A program made the position numbers and the translations under genes. Below are positions 50,074 through 58,337 of a stretch of DNA of 64,000 nt, piece by piece. The notes below the pieces were generated by a model, which had not been told where the DNA came from, searched no databases, and was given only the letters and a program-made list of their open reading frames with translations. The number at the start of each line of letters is the position of its first letter. Positions within the stretch are counted from its first letter, which is position 1. The DNA comes from JANXUC01 sp043782485 (GTDB lineage Bacteria > Acidobacteriota > Terriglobia > Terriglobales > Acidobacteriaceae), in contig JAYWAL010000041.1 of NCBI GenBank assembly GCA_043782485.1, positions 35,797 to 99,796 of the forward strand, in the 5' to 3' direction.

Positions 50074-51708
50074 ATGTTTCCCCCAAGAGCAGCGCGTTTT
50101 TCACGATCTACCTTAGTCCTTTCGATGGCCCTGGTTGCGCGAAGCCTGGCGCAGGTGCCTGATCCCAGCGCTCCGACCGCATCCGCCAACCCCGCTGCGA
50201 TTGATCGCGAGTGGCAAAAAGCCAGCGCGAAATACGATTCGGCCAGGGCGACGATTCTTGAGCAGGTGGACAAGGTCAACCAGTCAGGCCCGTTTCGTCC
50301 CGACTGGGAGTCGCTGAACACCTATAAAGTTCCGGAATGGTACAAAGACGCGAAGTTTGGCATCTTCATTCACTGGGGCGTTTATTCTGTGCCCGCTTTC
50401 GGCAGTGAATGGTATCCGCGGCAGATGTATATTCCAGATTCGGAGGAGTATAAGCACCACCTCGCAACCTACGGCCCGCCAGACAAATTTGGCTATAAGG
50501 ATTTCATCCCCCAGTTCAAGGCGGAGAAGTTCGACCCTGCGGCCTGGGCGCGCTTATTCAAGGACGCCGGTGCTAAGTACGTGGTGCCGGTGTTTGAGCA
50601 CCATGATGGCTTTACCATGTACGACAGTGGGCTCTCCGACTGGACGGCGGTCAAAATGGGGCCGCACCGTGACTTGGTGGGAGATCTGGGCAAGGCGGTT
50701 CGCGCCGAAGGCTTGCATCTGGGTGCTTCGTCCCATCGCGTTGAGCACAACTTTTTTCTGGGAGTGGGGCGAACTTTTCGCTCGGATATCAACGATCCAC
50801 AGTACGCCGCGTTCTATGGGCCGGCGCACCGGTGGATGGAGAACCATGGCCACACGCCGCTGAGCAACGATTTCACCTACGTTTCGCCCGAGTGGACCCA
50901 CGATTGGCTGGCCCGTTCCGCGGAAATCATCCAGAAGTATCACCCGGATGTCGTTTTTTTCGATTGGTGGATTGGCCAGCCGTCGGTGCGGGCCGACCTC
51001 GCTCGCTTCGCCGCTTTTTACTACAACGCATCGCTCCAGAGCGGGAGTCCAGTTGGCGTGATTACCTATAAAGACTACGCCATGCAGGAAAACGCAGCCG
51101 TGCTGGATATAGAACGTGGCCAGCTGGCGGGCATTCGCGCGCAGACGTGGCAGACCGACACTTCCGTCAGCAACAAGTCCTGGGGCTATATTGAGCACGA
51201 TACGTTTAAGTCGCCGCAGTTTATCGTGCATCAATTGGCGGATGTGGTCAGCAAGAACGGGAACTTGCTCATGAACATTGGCCCTTGCTCCGACGGCACC
51301 ATTCCCGACGAAGTGCAGCAGGTTTTACGGGATGTGGGTGCATGGCTGAAGGAGAATGGCGATGCGATTTACGGCACGCGCCCGTGGAAGGTTTACGGCG
51401 AAGGCCCAACCCAGGTGTCCGAGGGTTCGTTCCATGACACCGATACCCAACCCTATACTCCCGAAGACTTCCGCTTCACGGCAAAAGATGGAGCCCTCTA
51501 TGCGATTGAGCTGGGCTGGCCGTCCCAGTCGGAAACGGTAATTCACACGCTGCGGGCGAACGTGGCGGGAGAGCGTCCGGTCACGTCGGTTGAAATGCTA
51601 GGCTCGGATGCCAAAGTTGCGTTTCAGCAGCGAGTCGACGGATTGCATCTTCAACTTCCCGCGCAAGCTCCGGGGAAGTATGCTTACGTGTTTCGGATTC
51701 GATTCTAG
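50074..51708 (+). CDS. GH29 alpha-L-fucosidase, secreted
   Basis: 544 residues with a signal peptide (to about residue 26, SLAQ). GH29 motifs: WYKDAKFGIFIHWGVYSVPA, HHDGFTMYDS, nucleophile Asp297 (VVFFDWWIGQPS), and NGNLLMNIGPCSDGTIP. A C-terminal beta domain follows. It removes alpha-L-fucose, for example from xyloglucan, which would fit the GH31, GH42 and GH3 neighbours. The 249-base divergent spacer to GH3 should hold both promoters; I see no ACGTTTAC site in it. Confidence 0.94.
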   Translation: MFPPRAARFSRSTLVLSMALVARSLAQVPDPSAPTASANPAAIDREWQKASAKYDSARATILEQVDKVNQSGPFRPDWESLNTYKVPEWYKDAKFGIFIHWGVYSVPAFGSEWYPRQMYIPDSEEYKHHLATYGPPDKFGYKDFIPQFKAEKFDPAAWARLFKDAGAKYVVPVFEHHDGFTMYDSGLSDWTAVKMGPHRDLVGDLGKAVRAEGLHLGASSHRVEHNFFLGVGRTFRSDINDPQYAAFYGPAHRWMENHGHTPLSNDFTYVSPEWTHDWLARSAEIIQKYHPDVVFFDWWIGQPSVRADLARFAAFYYNASLQSGSPVGVITYKDYAMQENAAVLDIERGQLAGIRAQTWQTDTSVSNKSWGYIEHDTFKSPQFIVHQLADVVSKNGNLLMNIGPCSDGTIPDEVQQVLRDVGAWLKENGDAIYGTRPWKVYGEGPTQVSEGSFHDTDTQPYTPEDFRFTAKDGALYAIELGWPSQSETVIHTLRANVAGERPVTSVEMLGSDAKVAFQQRVDGLHLQLPAQAPGKYAYVFRIRF

Positions 51709-51906
51709 CGGTTGGAAGCGCCGCGAACGAGCCGCGATCTGCTGTTCGCTTTCGCGCCAGGCAAGTTAGTTGTTCTTCGAGGGCGAGTAATGCTAGAAAC
51801 GCCATTTTGCTGAACTAGTTGCTTGAAGCCGCCCTCACACTCCCACATCGACTCAGGGCAGCATACTCAAGTTTGAAATAGCCGAAAAAGATGCAGTTGA
51901 CGTCTT

Positions 51907-51924
51907 AAGTAGCCAACGCTACTT
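51907..51924. terminator. Hairpin between convergent GH29 and cupin genes
   Basis: AAGTAGC-CAAC-GCTACTT, a perfect 7-bp stem with a 4-base loop, between the GH29 stop and the cupin stop. A weak T-run follows on the plus strand. The rest of 51709-51938 holds nothing I recognise. Confidence 0.5.
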
Positions 51925-51938
51925 TGCCTAAATTAATG

Positions 51939-52697
51939 TCAAGTAGCAAGAACAACGAGCACGAACGCAGACGATCCCATGGCTACGCGCAGCGTCGGGT
52001 GGTCGCCGGGCGTTACCGAGACGGTGTCCCAAGATTCGAGGGGAGTCGCCCGCGCGTCTGTACTCAGCATGGTTGCGGCCTGCTCTGTCGGCGCTGTTCT
52101 GAGATGGACCAACCCCTCACATGTGTTTTCTAATTCCGCAATCGGCGGAACGCTAATTTCGTGTTGTGTTGCCTTAATTTGCACGAGTCGAAGGCGCAAC
52201 CGCTGCGGATAGGTCGCTTCCTCAAATAGTACTGCCACGCCAGCATCATCCACGCGGACCTGATTCGACGGAATCTTCGAGTTGAAGACCTGAGGCGGAC
52301 GTCCGCCGGCCGGTGTCGCCCGCGCATACGCGACCTCCGCGTCGCCTCGAGGAATGAGCCGATAGACCGCATGGGGCGGAAGATACGCAGCACATGGATT
52401 GCTATGCGAATCGTTTGCGACCGATAGAGTGAAGGGGCGCGAACTTTGTTCCTGGCTGTCGGCCGAGTTGTTCTGGTTCATCGTGAGTTCGATGGAACCG
52501 GCCATCACAACGATCAAGACCTCATCTTCCTCGGCATGCCCATGGATCACGGAATCCGCGTCGAAGCGATAGATCCTCAGCGACCGCAGGTTTGCGAAGC
52601 CCGTTTGTGCTTGATCAATATCCACAGGACGCCTGACGAGATTAGGCACTCCCGCTATTTCCAGTCGTCGATCATGGTCTGCCTTGATCAGTTTCAT
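51939..52697 (-). CDS. Cupin-fold protein (possibly IolB/KduI-like)
   Basis: 252 residues. One cupin motif is visible (HGHAEEDEVLIVVMAGSIEL), with a second beta-rich half (YLPPHAVYRLIPRGDAEVAY). The two-cupin layout recalls 5-deoxy-glucuronate or uronate isomerases, but the match is weak and the metal ligands of those enzymes are not all evident. It is the last gene of a minus-strand run behind GH4, 18 bases away. Role probably carbohydrate-related. Confidence 0.55.
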   Translation of the reverse strand: MKLIKADHDRRLEIAGVPNLVRRPVDIDQAQTGFANLRSLRIYRFDADSVIHGHAEEDEVLIVVMAGSIELTMNQNNSADSQEQSSRPFTLSVANDSHSNPCAAYLPPHAVYRLIPRGDAEVAYARATPAGGRPPQVFNSKIPSNQVRVDDAGVAVLFEEATYPQRLRLRLVQIKATQHEISVPPIAELENTCEGLVHLRTAPTEQAATMLSTDARATPLESWDTVSVTPGDHPTLRVAMGSSAFVLVVLAT

Positions 52698-52715
52698 GAT
52701 ATGAACTGCGAGTGG

Positions 52716-54095
52716 TCAGCCGCCAGCGAACTGAGGAAGATACACTTTGTGCGCTTCGATTAGGTCGCGCGCAAGAGCCACGGCCTCATCAGGGTCGCTG
52801 ACTGAGCCGTCTGTAAGAAGCGCTTCGACGAACAGATTCAAGCTGCCAGTGAGTGCTGCTTCCACCGTAACCTCAATCGCGGCGATCTTCGATAGGAGCT
52901 TGGCGGTGAGGGCTGGTGGAAGTGGCTTGGACTGAAGCGGCATGAATCCAGCTCCCCCAGCCGCCGCCGGCATCTCGAGGACCGCGTCCCAAGGGAGGCC
53001 TGGCACTGCGCCGTGGTTTGGCAGGTTGACGGAAAACACATGCCGCTGATCCTGTAACAGAGACCGCATGATTTGAACCAGCTGTTCCGACTCGCCCGGC
53101 ACATTCTCGAAGTATGATTTCGGTAATGGATCAGAAGAGCGGGCCACCGCTAGCATTTCGTCGAACCACGTATCCCCCAGGGCGATGCGGCCATCAATCG
53201 AAAAAGCGTCAACTCCCAGCGTGCGCCCATAATACTGGCCGCGGGGAAAGCGCTCCGGGAAGAATTCCGTAATATGACGGTCCATGGCGACTGGGAACAC
53301 TCCGTAACGCTCGAAGATGGACCACGCCAGTGGGTCGTCGGAATAGCGTGGCGCGCGCCCGGTGACGGCGTTCGGCCAGTCCTTCTTATCGCGAATTTCC
53401 TGTTCCACAAGTGGCCGTTGCTCGGCGGCTTTCGCTTTCAGCATCGGCATGGCATCCTCGCCGTTGCAGCGGATATCGGTCAGAAACGTGAGGTGGTTGA
53501 GGCCCACGCCGAAGCTCGTGATACCGCCTGGCTCTTTGCCGAGAAAGCTGGCCAGCAAGCCCTCGACGTAATGGACGCCGTGGCAAAGGCCGATCACGGG
53601 CACGCCCGTCTTGAGCCGGATGGCGCGGCAGACCGCGGTCATGGGATTCGAGTAGTTGAAGAAGTAAGCTTTCGGACAAAGTTCTCGGATGTCTTCGGCA
53701 ATGGCCACCATTTGCGGAATCATGCGCAGGGCGCGCGAGATTCCGCCCGGCATCATCGTGTCCCCAACGGGCTGGTAAATCCCATGCTTGCGGGGGACGG
53801 TTACATCCAGTTCCCAGCCACGGCGACCGCCCACAGCGATGGTGGTCACGACAAAATCCGCGCCGGACAAAACTTCTTTCCGGTTTGTCGTCGACACGAT
53901 GGGGAAAGTCACGCCCTTCATGGCAAGCATCTTGCGCACCAGCTGATCGACTGCATCCAGAGTTACGGGGTCGATGTCCACCAGGGCTAATTCCCAACCG
54001 TCGGCCTGCCCGCTCAAAATGACGTCCGCCACCAGGCGCTGAGTGAAGACGGTGCTGCCGGCTCCGATGAGCACAAGCTTCCGACGGTCTTTCAA
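52716..54095 (-). CDS. GH4 family glycosidase (alpha-galactosidase/galacturonidase-like)
   Basis: 459 residues, cytoplasmic. GH4 enzymes use NAD and a divalent metal: the Rossmann motif is LVLIGAGSTVFTQ at the N-terminus, the metal Cys is in GLCHGVHYVEG (about residue 169) and His in GLNHLTFLT (about 200). NYSNPMT and VGDTMMPGGISRALR are also conserved. Without a phosphate-binding Arg/Ser signature I can verify, it may act on unphosphorylated alpha-galactosides or galacturonides. TTG 54095 has GGAGA at good spacing. Confidence 0.9.
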   Translation of the reverse strand: MKDRRKLVLIGAGSTVFTQRLVADVILSGQADGWELALVDIDPVTLDAVDQLVRKMLAMKGVTFPIVSTTNRKEVLSGADFVVTTIAVGGRRGWELDVTVPRKHGIYQPVGDTMMPGGISRALRMIPQMVAIAEDIRELCPKAYFFNYSNPMTAVCRAIRLKTGVPVIGLCHGVHYVEGLLASFLGKEPGGITSFGVGLNHLTFLTDIRCNGEDAMPMLKAKAAEQRPLVEQEIRDKKDWPNAVTGRAPRYSDDPLAWSIFERYGVFPVAMDRHITEFFPERFPRGQYYGRTLGVDAFSIDGRIALGDTWFDEMLAVARSSDPLPKSYFENVPGESEQLVQIMRSLLQDQRHVFSVNLPNHGAVPGLPWDAVLEMPAAAGGAGFMPLQSKPLPPALTAKLLSKIAAIEVTVEAALTGSLNLFVEALLTDGSVSDPDEAVALARDLIEAHKVYLPQFAGG

Positions 54096-54191
54096 AAAGG
54101 GTCTCCAGGGTCGGACGCGGGGAAATTATTCGCGTCCACGAGAGCTAATTTTATCACGCAAAAGATTGGGTGCAAGCGCATTCATTGTGCG

Positions 54192-55199
54192 TCAAGGCTC
54201 GGGGTTCAAGATTTTCGCGGCCACGGCACCGGGGTTGAGCGCATCACTGGGAACGCCACCGTTCAGAACCTCCAGCGCATTGCGCGCGGCGCGCAGCGCC
54301 GCTCCAATTTTGCCCCCACGGGTTAGCCCCGCCTGGTGCGGCGTGAGCACGACGTTGTCGAGGGCGAACAGCGCAGACTCCAGTAACGGCTCAACTTCGA
54401 ACACATCGAGGCCGGCCCCCGCAATCCGGCCCTTGCTTAGTGTCTCCAACAACGAGTTCTGGTCGATGAGTTCTCCGCGCGCGATATTGATGAGGAAGGC
54501 TGAGGGTTTCATCAAATCCAGTTCCCGCTTGCCAATCATGTGGCGAGTCTTAGGCGTGAGTGAAGCCAACAGGCATACAATGTCCGCGCTTGTGAGAACT
54601 TCTTCCAAAGATGCGTATTCGATTTCGAACTGCTTCGCGAGTGCCGCTTCGGGAGTTCGGGTGTGCACCAGAATCCGCACTCCAAAAGAGCGCGCACGCT
54701 TCACGAATGCTTTGGCAATCTGGCCGAAGCCGATCACACCGACCGTTGACCCATAAACATCCATGCTGGTCTGGGTGCGGCTCGCCCAAAGCCCAGCCCT
54801 CAGTGCGCGATCCCCCGCCAAGATTTGTCGAACCACGCACAGCATCAGACCGATGGCAAACTCCGCGCACTGTTCGGCGTTCACGCCTTTGACGTTGGTC
54901 ACGAGCACACCGCGTCGTGTGGCCTCTTCCAAATCAACATTGTCGGAGCCCGACGTGTGCAGCGCGATGACTCGCAACCTGGGCGCGAGCAACAGGGCGG
55001 CGGCATCCGTGCCGATGACGCGGCCCATGATGACTGCCTGCGCGTGTTCCAAAGCAGAACGATGGCCGGGTGCAAGGTCCACCCACGGCGTGAGATCGGG
55101 CACATAAGTGACCGCGTGGCCCGACTCCTGCAGCAAGGCCACAGCTTCCGGCATCGTGGCAAAGCTATCGGAGATGACGACGATGTGAGATGGTTCCAT
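54192..55199 (-). CDS. D-isomer-specific 2-hydroxyacid dehydrogenase
   Basis: 335 residues. NAD motif GSTVGVIGFGQIAKAFVKRA; catalytic Arg in NIARGELID, Glu in GLDVFEVEP and His in LTPHQAGLT. It interconverts a 2-keto acid and D-2-hydroxyacid; the family includes phosphoglycerate and glyoxylate dehydrogenases, and the substrate is unknown. The context with GH4, a cupin and MFS transporter suggests sugar-acid metabolism. ATG 55199. Confidence 0.9.
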   Translation of the reverse strand: MEPSHIVVISDSFATMPEAVALLQESGHAVTYVPDLTPWVDLAPGHRSALEHAQAVIMGRVIGTDAAALLLAPRLRVIALHTSGSDNVDLEEATRRGVLVTNVKGVNAEQCAEFAIGLMLCVVRQILAGDRALRAGLWASRTQTSMDVYGSTVGVIGFGQIAKAFVKRARSFGVRILVHTRTPEAALAKQFEIEYASLEEVLTSADIVCLLASLTPKTRHMIGKRELDLMKPSAFLINIARGELIDQNSLLETLSKGRIAGAGLDVFEVEPLLESALFALDNVVLTPHQAGLTRGGKIGAALRAARNALEVLNGGVPSDALNPGAVAAKILNPEP

Positions 55200-55367
55200 A
55201 GCCTTGCCGCAAGACCTCTACCTCAAATCGCTTGCCCTTGGAGTGTACCGAAAAGAATTGTCATTCCGAACGCCTTCAGGCTTGAGGAATCTGCTTTTTC
55301 CTTGCGTCTCCAGCAAGCCGCTCTGCGCTTTGTTCACCAGATCCTCGGGAGATTCCCGAACCGCAGC
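55200..55367. repeat. Spacer with family C fragment
   Basis: TGTCATTCCGAACGCCTTCAGGCTTGAGGAATCT (about 55259-55292) is a short member of the family C ends. Nothing else seen. Confidence 0.5.
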
Positions 55368-56066
55368 CTATTTCGCTTGAACTCGCTGAATGCGAAAGTT
55401 CGAAAACACAAAGTCGTAGCCTGCGGCGTCCACAAACCGGTCCGTCTCCGCATTCTCGCCATAGGCGGGGCCGGTTAAGGATGCGAACGCCCGCACAGGG
55501 TGGCCTAGCTCTTTCTGGAACGTCTTCTGTGCGCCAACGATTTCCTCTTCCCTGGTTGCGGTTGGCAAGAGTGACAGCTGCGTATGCGAGCGCGAATGGC
55601 TCGCGATCACGTGCTTCTTGTCCAGTTTCCGCAGCTCGTCCCACGTGAGCGCGTACCGGCCATCCGGATACTCTCGCGTGAGCATGTCGATATCGTGGCC
55701 CAGCGCAAAGGGCAGTTGGTCTTTTACGTCGGAATTCACAAATCCTGTGATGACGAAAAACCAGCCCAGCAAGCCGTGCTTTTCCACCAGGGGCGCAAGC
55801 ACGTCATAACCGTTGCGATAGCCCTCGTAGATGGAGACGATTAGCCCCGGCTTGGACTTATGCCACTTGCCGGTAGTCAGGTATTCGTCGAGTTCGTTCT
55901 GATTCACGGAGGAGAAGAACTTGCTATAGTGCGCAAGTTCACGGTCGTACTGGTCTACCTTCGCGCGCGAAGCGTTATGAAAATTGACAGCCCGGATGAG
56001 CGGGCGCGTTGTCCACAACCGTTCGAGTTCCGCGGCGCGTTCGGCAAAGGTTGCTGTATCGCTCAT
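55368..56066 (-). CDS. Polysaccharide-deacetylase-like protein lacking the catalytic Asp
   Basis: 232 residues of NodB fold. The block that normally reads TFDDGY is SIYEGYRNGYD here (codons TAC GAG), so the catalytic base Asp is Tyr and the metal Asp is Glu. The second metal motif is kept (ASHSRSHTQL). ITGFVNS, LTWDELRKL and the C-terminal VFSNFRI are typical. No signal peptide. It is probably not a standard deacetylase; it may bind or act on a different substrate. The ATG overlaps the stop of the upstream gene (ATGA). Confidence 0.8.
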   Translation of the reverse strand: MSDTATFAERAAELERLWTTRPLIRAVNFHNASRAKVDQYDRELAHYSKFFSSVNQNELDEYLTTGKWHKSKPGLIVSIYEGYRNGYDVLAPLVEKHGLLGWFFVITGFVNSDVKDQLPFALGHDIDMLTREYPDGRYALTWDELRKLDKKHVIASHSRSHTQLSLLPTATREEEIVGAQKTFQKELGHPVRAFASLTGPAYGENAETDRFVDAAGYDFVFSNFRIQRVQAK

Positions 56067-56509
56067 TTTTCCTCCTTGATCTCGCCAGTCTTGGTGCCGC
56101 CATCGGTGAAGTCGCGGTCCGCCAACACCTCAATTAGTGCGGCCACATCCTTGGCTTGCGCGTCCGGGTGGATGCGCTGAAACGCTTCTGCGTTGCGGTG
56201 CAACGCGGATGCAAGAGCTGCGTTCTGCGCTGTCAACGTAACTCTCGCGGGCTTGTGGGGATCCTTGCTGGGCACTAAATTCTCGCAGGCCAGCAATACC
56301 GGGATGCCTTCTTCGGAGTAGACTCGCGGAGCCAGGCGTGCAAGATCGGCGCGCAAGCGGTCGTCAATTGTGGACTGAGGTTGGGTGCCAAAAGCAGCGA
56401 ACGTGTGGGTCCCCGATTGAAGCAGCCGCAGGGGGTTCGAAAGCGACCACGCCATTCCGCTGAAGGCTGTGAAACTGATTGCTGCGATTGCTCCGCGACG
56501 GTTCATCAT
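56063..56509 (-). CDS. Small secreted protein, unknown function
   Basis: 148 residues. MMNRRGAIAAISFTAFSGMA is a signal peptide with an RR pair, possibly Tat-type. The rest is helical (TIDDRLRADLARLAPRVYSE, QNAALASALHRNAEAFQRI) and ends in an acidic tail (GEIKEEK). AAGGAGG precedes ATG 56509. It is coupled to the deacetylase-like gene by a 4-base overlap. No family recognised. Confidence 0.65.
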   Translation of the reverse strand: MMNRRGAIAAISFTAFSGMAWSLSNPLRLLQSGTHTFAAFGTQPQSTIDDRLRADLARLAPRVYSEEGIPVLLACENLVPSKDPHKPARVTLTAQNAALASALHRNAEAFQRIHPDAQAKDVAALIEVLADRDFTDGGTKTGEIKEEK

Positions 56510-56530
56510 AAAATCGCTCCTCCTTAAAAG

Positions 56531-56590
56531 TATGGAACACCAGAAGTATGGAACACCAAAATTATGGAACACCAGAATTGTGGAACACCC
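56531..56590. repeat. 16-bp tandem repeat, nearly four units
   Basis: TATGGAACACCAGAAG at 56531, with units at 56547 and 56563 and a partial one at 56579. It lies immediately upstream of the small secreted protein gene, past its ribosome site, so copy number could affect its expression. Confidence 0.93.
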
Positions 56591-56599
56591 CCCCCGCTT

Positions 56600-57958
56600 C
56601 TAGGCCGGTCGGGTGGTAATGGTTTCCAGCCCGTGCCCATGCGGCCCCGTTTCGCGAATCCTTAGCAAAATCGCGAATGCCAGTCCCACAAATCCAAGCA
56701 CGGAAAATATCAACATGCCAAGCCGATAGCCTTCCATATTTCCCAGTCCCGCGTGCCCATAGTCGTTTGCTTTACCAATCAACAGGTTCATGGCAAAGAA
56801 TCCGATTTGCTCAATCAGCGTCATCAGCGCATACGCGGTGCCCAGCCGCTTTGGATCCACGATATATGCCACCGAAGGCCACATTACCGCGGGAATGACT
56901 GCGAAGGCGATTCCCATCATGCACAGCGGTAGCAGAAGCGAAACATGCGTGAACCCCATCAATAGATACACAGGCATCAGCAGGACCGAAGCGAACATCA
57001 TAAAGAACGCGCGCTTGCCGATCCTGTCCGACAGCAGCCCGATCAGCGGCGTCGCCACCATCGCCGAAAGCGGCAGCAGGCTGTTGAACATGCCGGCGCG
57101 CTGGTGAGCCAGGACCCGCATTGCCTCGGAAGCGCCGAGCCCGCTACTGTCCGTCAGAATCCGATTCGTCAGGAAGTCAATGGCAAACGTGCGAAACGGA
57201 AATATCGCCGAGTAGAACGTCAGGCACAGACCCACCACAAACCAGTACGAGGGATTGAAACGCAGAATCTGTCCGAAGTCGAGTTTCTCGCTGGATCGGC
57301 TCTTGGCCGGCTCGTAGCGCTCTTGCGCCCGGTTCTCAAGCATCCAGTAAATTCCCGAGCAGAGAACGGCGAGCACGCCGGCGCCCACAGCCAGTAACAA
57401 CGGTCCCTGCCAACTCGGCTCGCCCCCCGGTCCGTGGGGATAAAACACCTTGCTGGCCCAGGTCGGCGAATTGTCAGCCGCCACCGACGCCATGCGGGAA
57501 ATCGTGATCTTAATTCCAAAAGCGAAACTCAGCTCTTTGCCCTTGAACCACTTGGCCAGAACGGTCGTGGCCGCAACGATCATCGATTCGCCGCCCAGAC
57601 CCAGCACAGTTCGTCCTGCGATCATCGTGCCCGCAGACCCATGTGCAGCGGTCAAAGCCGCCCCCAGCAGGCAAATCACCGCAAACGCCGCAATCGCCTT
57701 TTTGGTTCCAAGTCGGTCAATGACCAGGCCGCCGATGAGCAACGTCAAAATCGCCGATACGCTATAAGCCGCGTTCAGCCACCCGAATTGTGTGGCAGTA
57801 AAACCCAGCTTCTGAATAAAAATCCGTTCTAGCGGATTAATGCTGTCGTAAATGTAGTGGCTACTGCCCATCGCCATGCTGACGAACAAGAGCACGATCC
57901 AGCGGTAGAGGCGGGTCGGCTCCGGCCGGGCGATTTCGACTCGAGTTGCACTCATCAT
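56600..57958 (-). CDS. MFS transporter
   Basis: 452 residues with 12 predicted helices. Signatures of the major facilitator superfamily: GGLVIDRLGTKKA after helix 2, GRTVLGLGGES, and GLLSDRIGKRA between helices 8 and 9. A hydrophilic loop (ENRAQERYEPAKSRSSEKLD) separates the halves. ATG 57958 follows AAGGA; the frame is open further to 58045. It probably imports the substrate of the downstream GH4/dehydrogenase genes. Confidence 0.9.
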   Translation of the reverse strand: MMSATRVEIARPEPTRLYRWIVLLFVSMAMGSSHYIYDSINPLERIFIQKLGFTATQFGWLNAAYSVSAILTLLIGGLVIDRLGTKKAIAAFAVICLLGAALTAAHGSAGTMIAGRTVLGLGGESMIVAATTVLAKWFKGKELSFAFGIKITISRMASVAADNSPTWASKVFYPHGPGGEPSWQGPLLLAVGAGVLAVLCSGIYWMLENRAQERYEPAKSRSSEKLDFGQILRFNPSYWFVVGLCLTFYSAIFPFRTFAIDFLTNRILTDSSGLGASEAMRVLAHQRAGMFNSLLPLSAMVATPLIGLLSDRIGKRAFFMMFASVLLMPVYLLMGFTHVSLLLPLCMMGIAFAVIPAVMWPSVAYIVDPKRLGTAYALMTLIEQIGFFAMNLLIGKANDYGHAGLGNMEGYRLGMLIFSVLGFVGLAFAILLRIRETGPHGHGLETITTRPA

Positions 57959-58337
57959 CAAGAGTCCTTGTCCTCCGACCACGTCCTCCGACCACGGCGG
58001 CGCTTTTGCTGATACGGAACACGGTTGATTTCTCAACAATTCCAACTTTTCAACTTCGACTTAGGCGATGTCCCCGTGCTTCACTGCCCGCACGCCAACG
58101 CTAGACCCCGGCGCTGTGCCCCAGCGCTGTGCCCCATGAAGATAACAGGCTTGCGAAATTCCCCCAGCCGGATCGAAGCCCTCACTCCACACTGCCAGCG
58201 CTATGCAAAGGATTTCAGAAAGGGCTTGCACGCCCCCCCACCGCATGATAACTTTTTGAGCTTGATGAGGCAATCCTGCATTTGACCTGCTGCTACGGAA
58301 TCGAGATCCTACGATTCAGACTTGGAGAGGCTATTTC
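57959..58337. other. Divergent intergenic region, MFS / TonB receptor
   Basis: Contains a 12-bp direct repeat GCGCTGTGCCCC (58111-58122 and 58124-58135) and a CCTCCGACCACG duplication near 57970. Both genes must have promoters here, but none is obvious. Confidence 0.5.
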
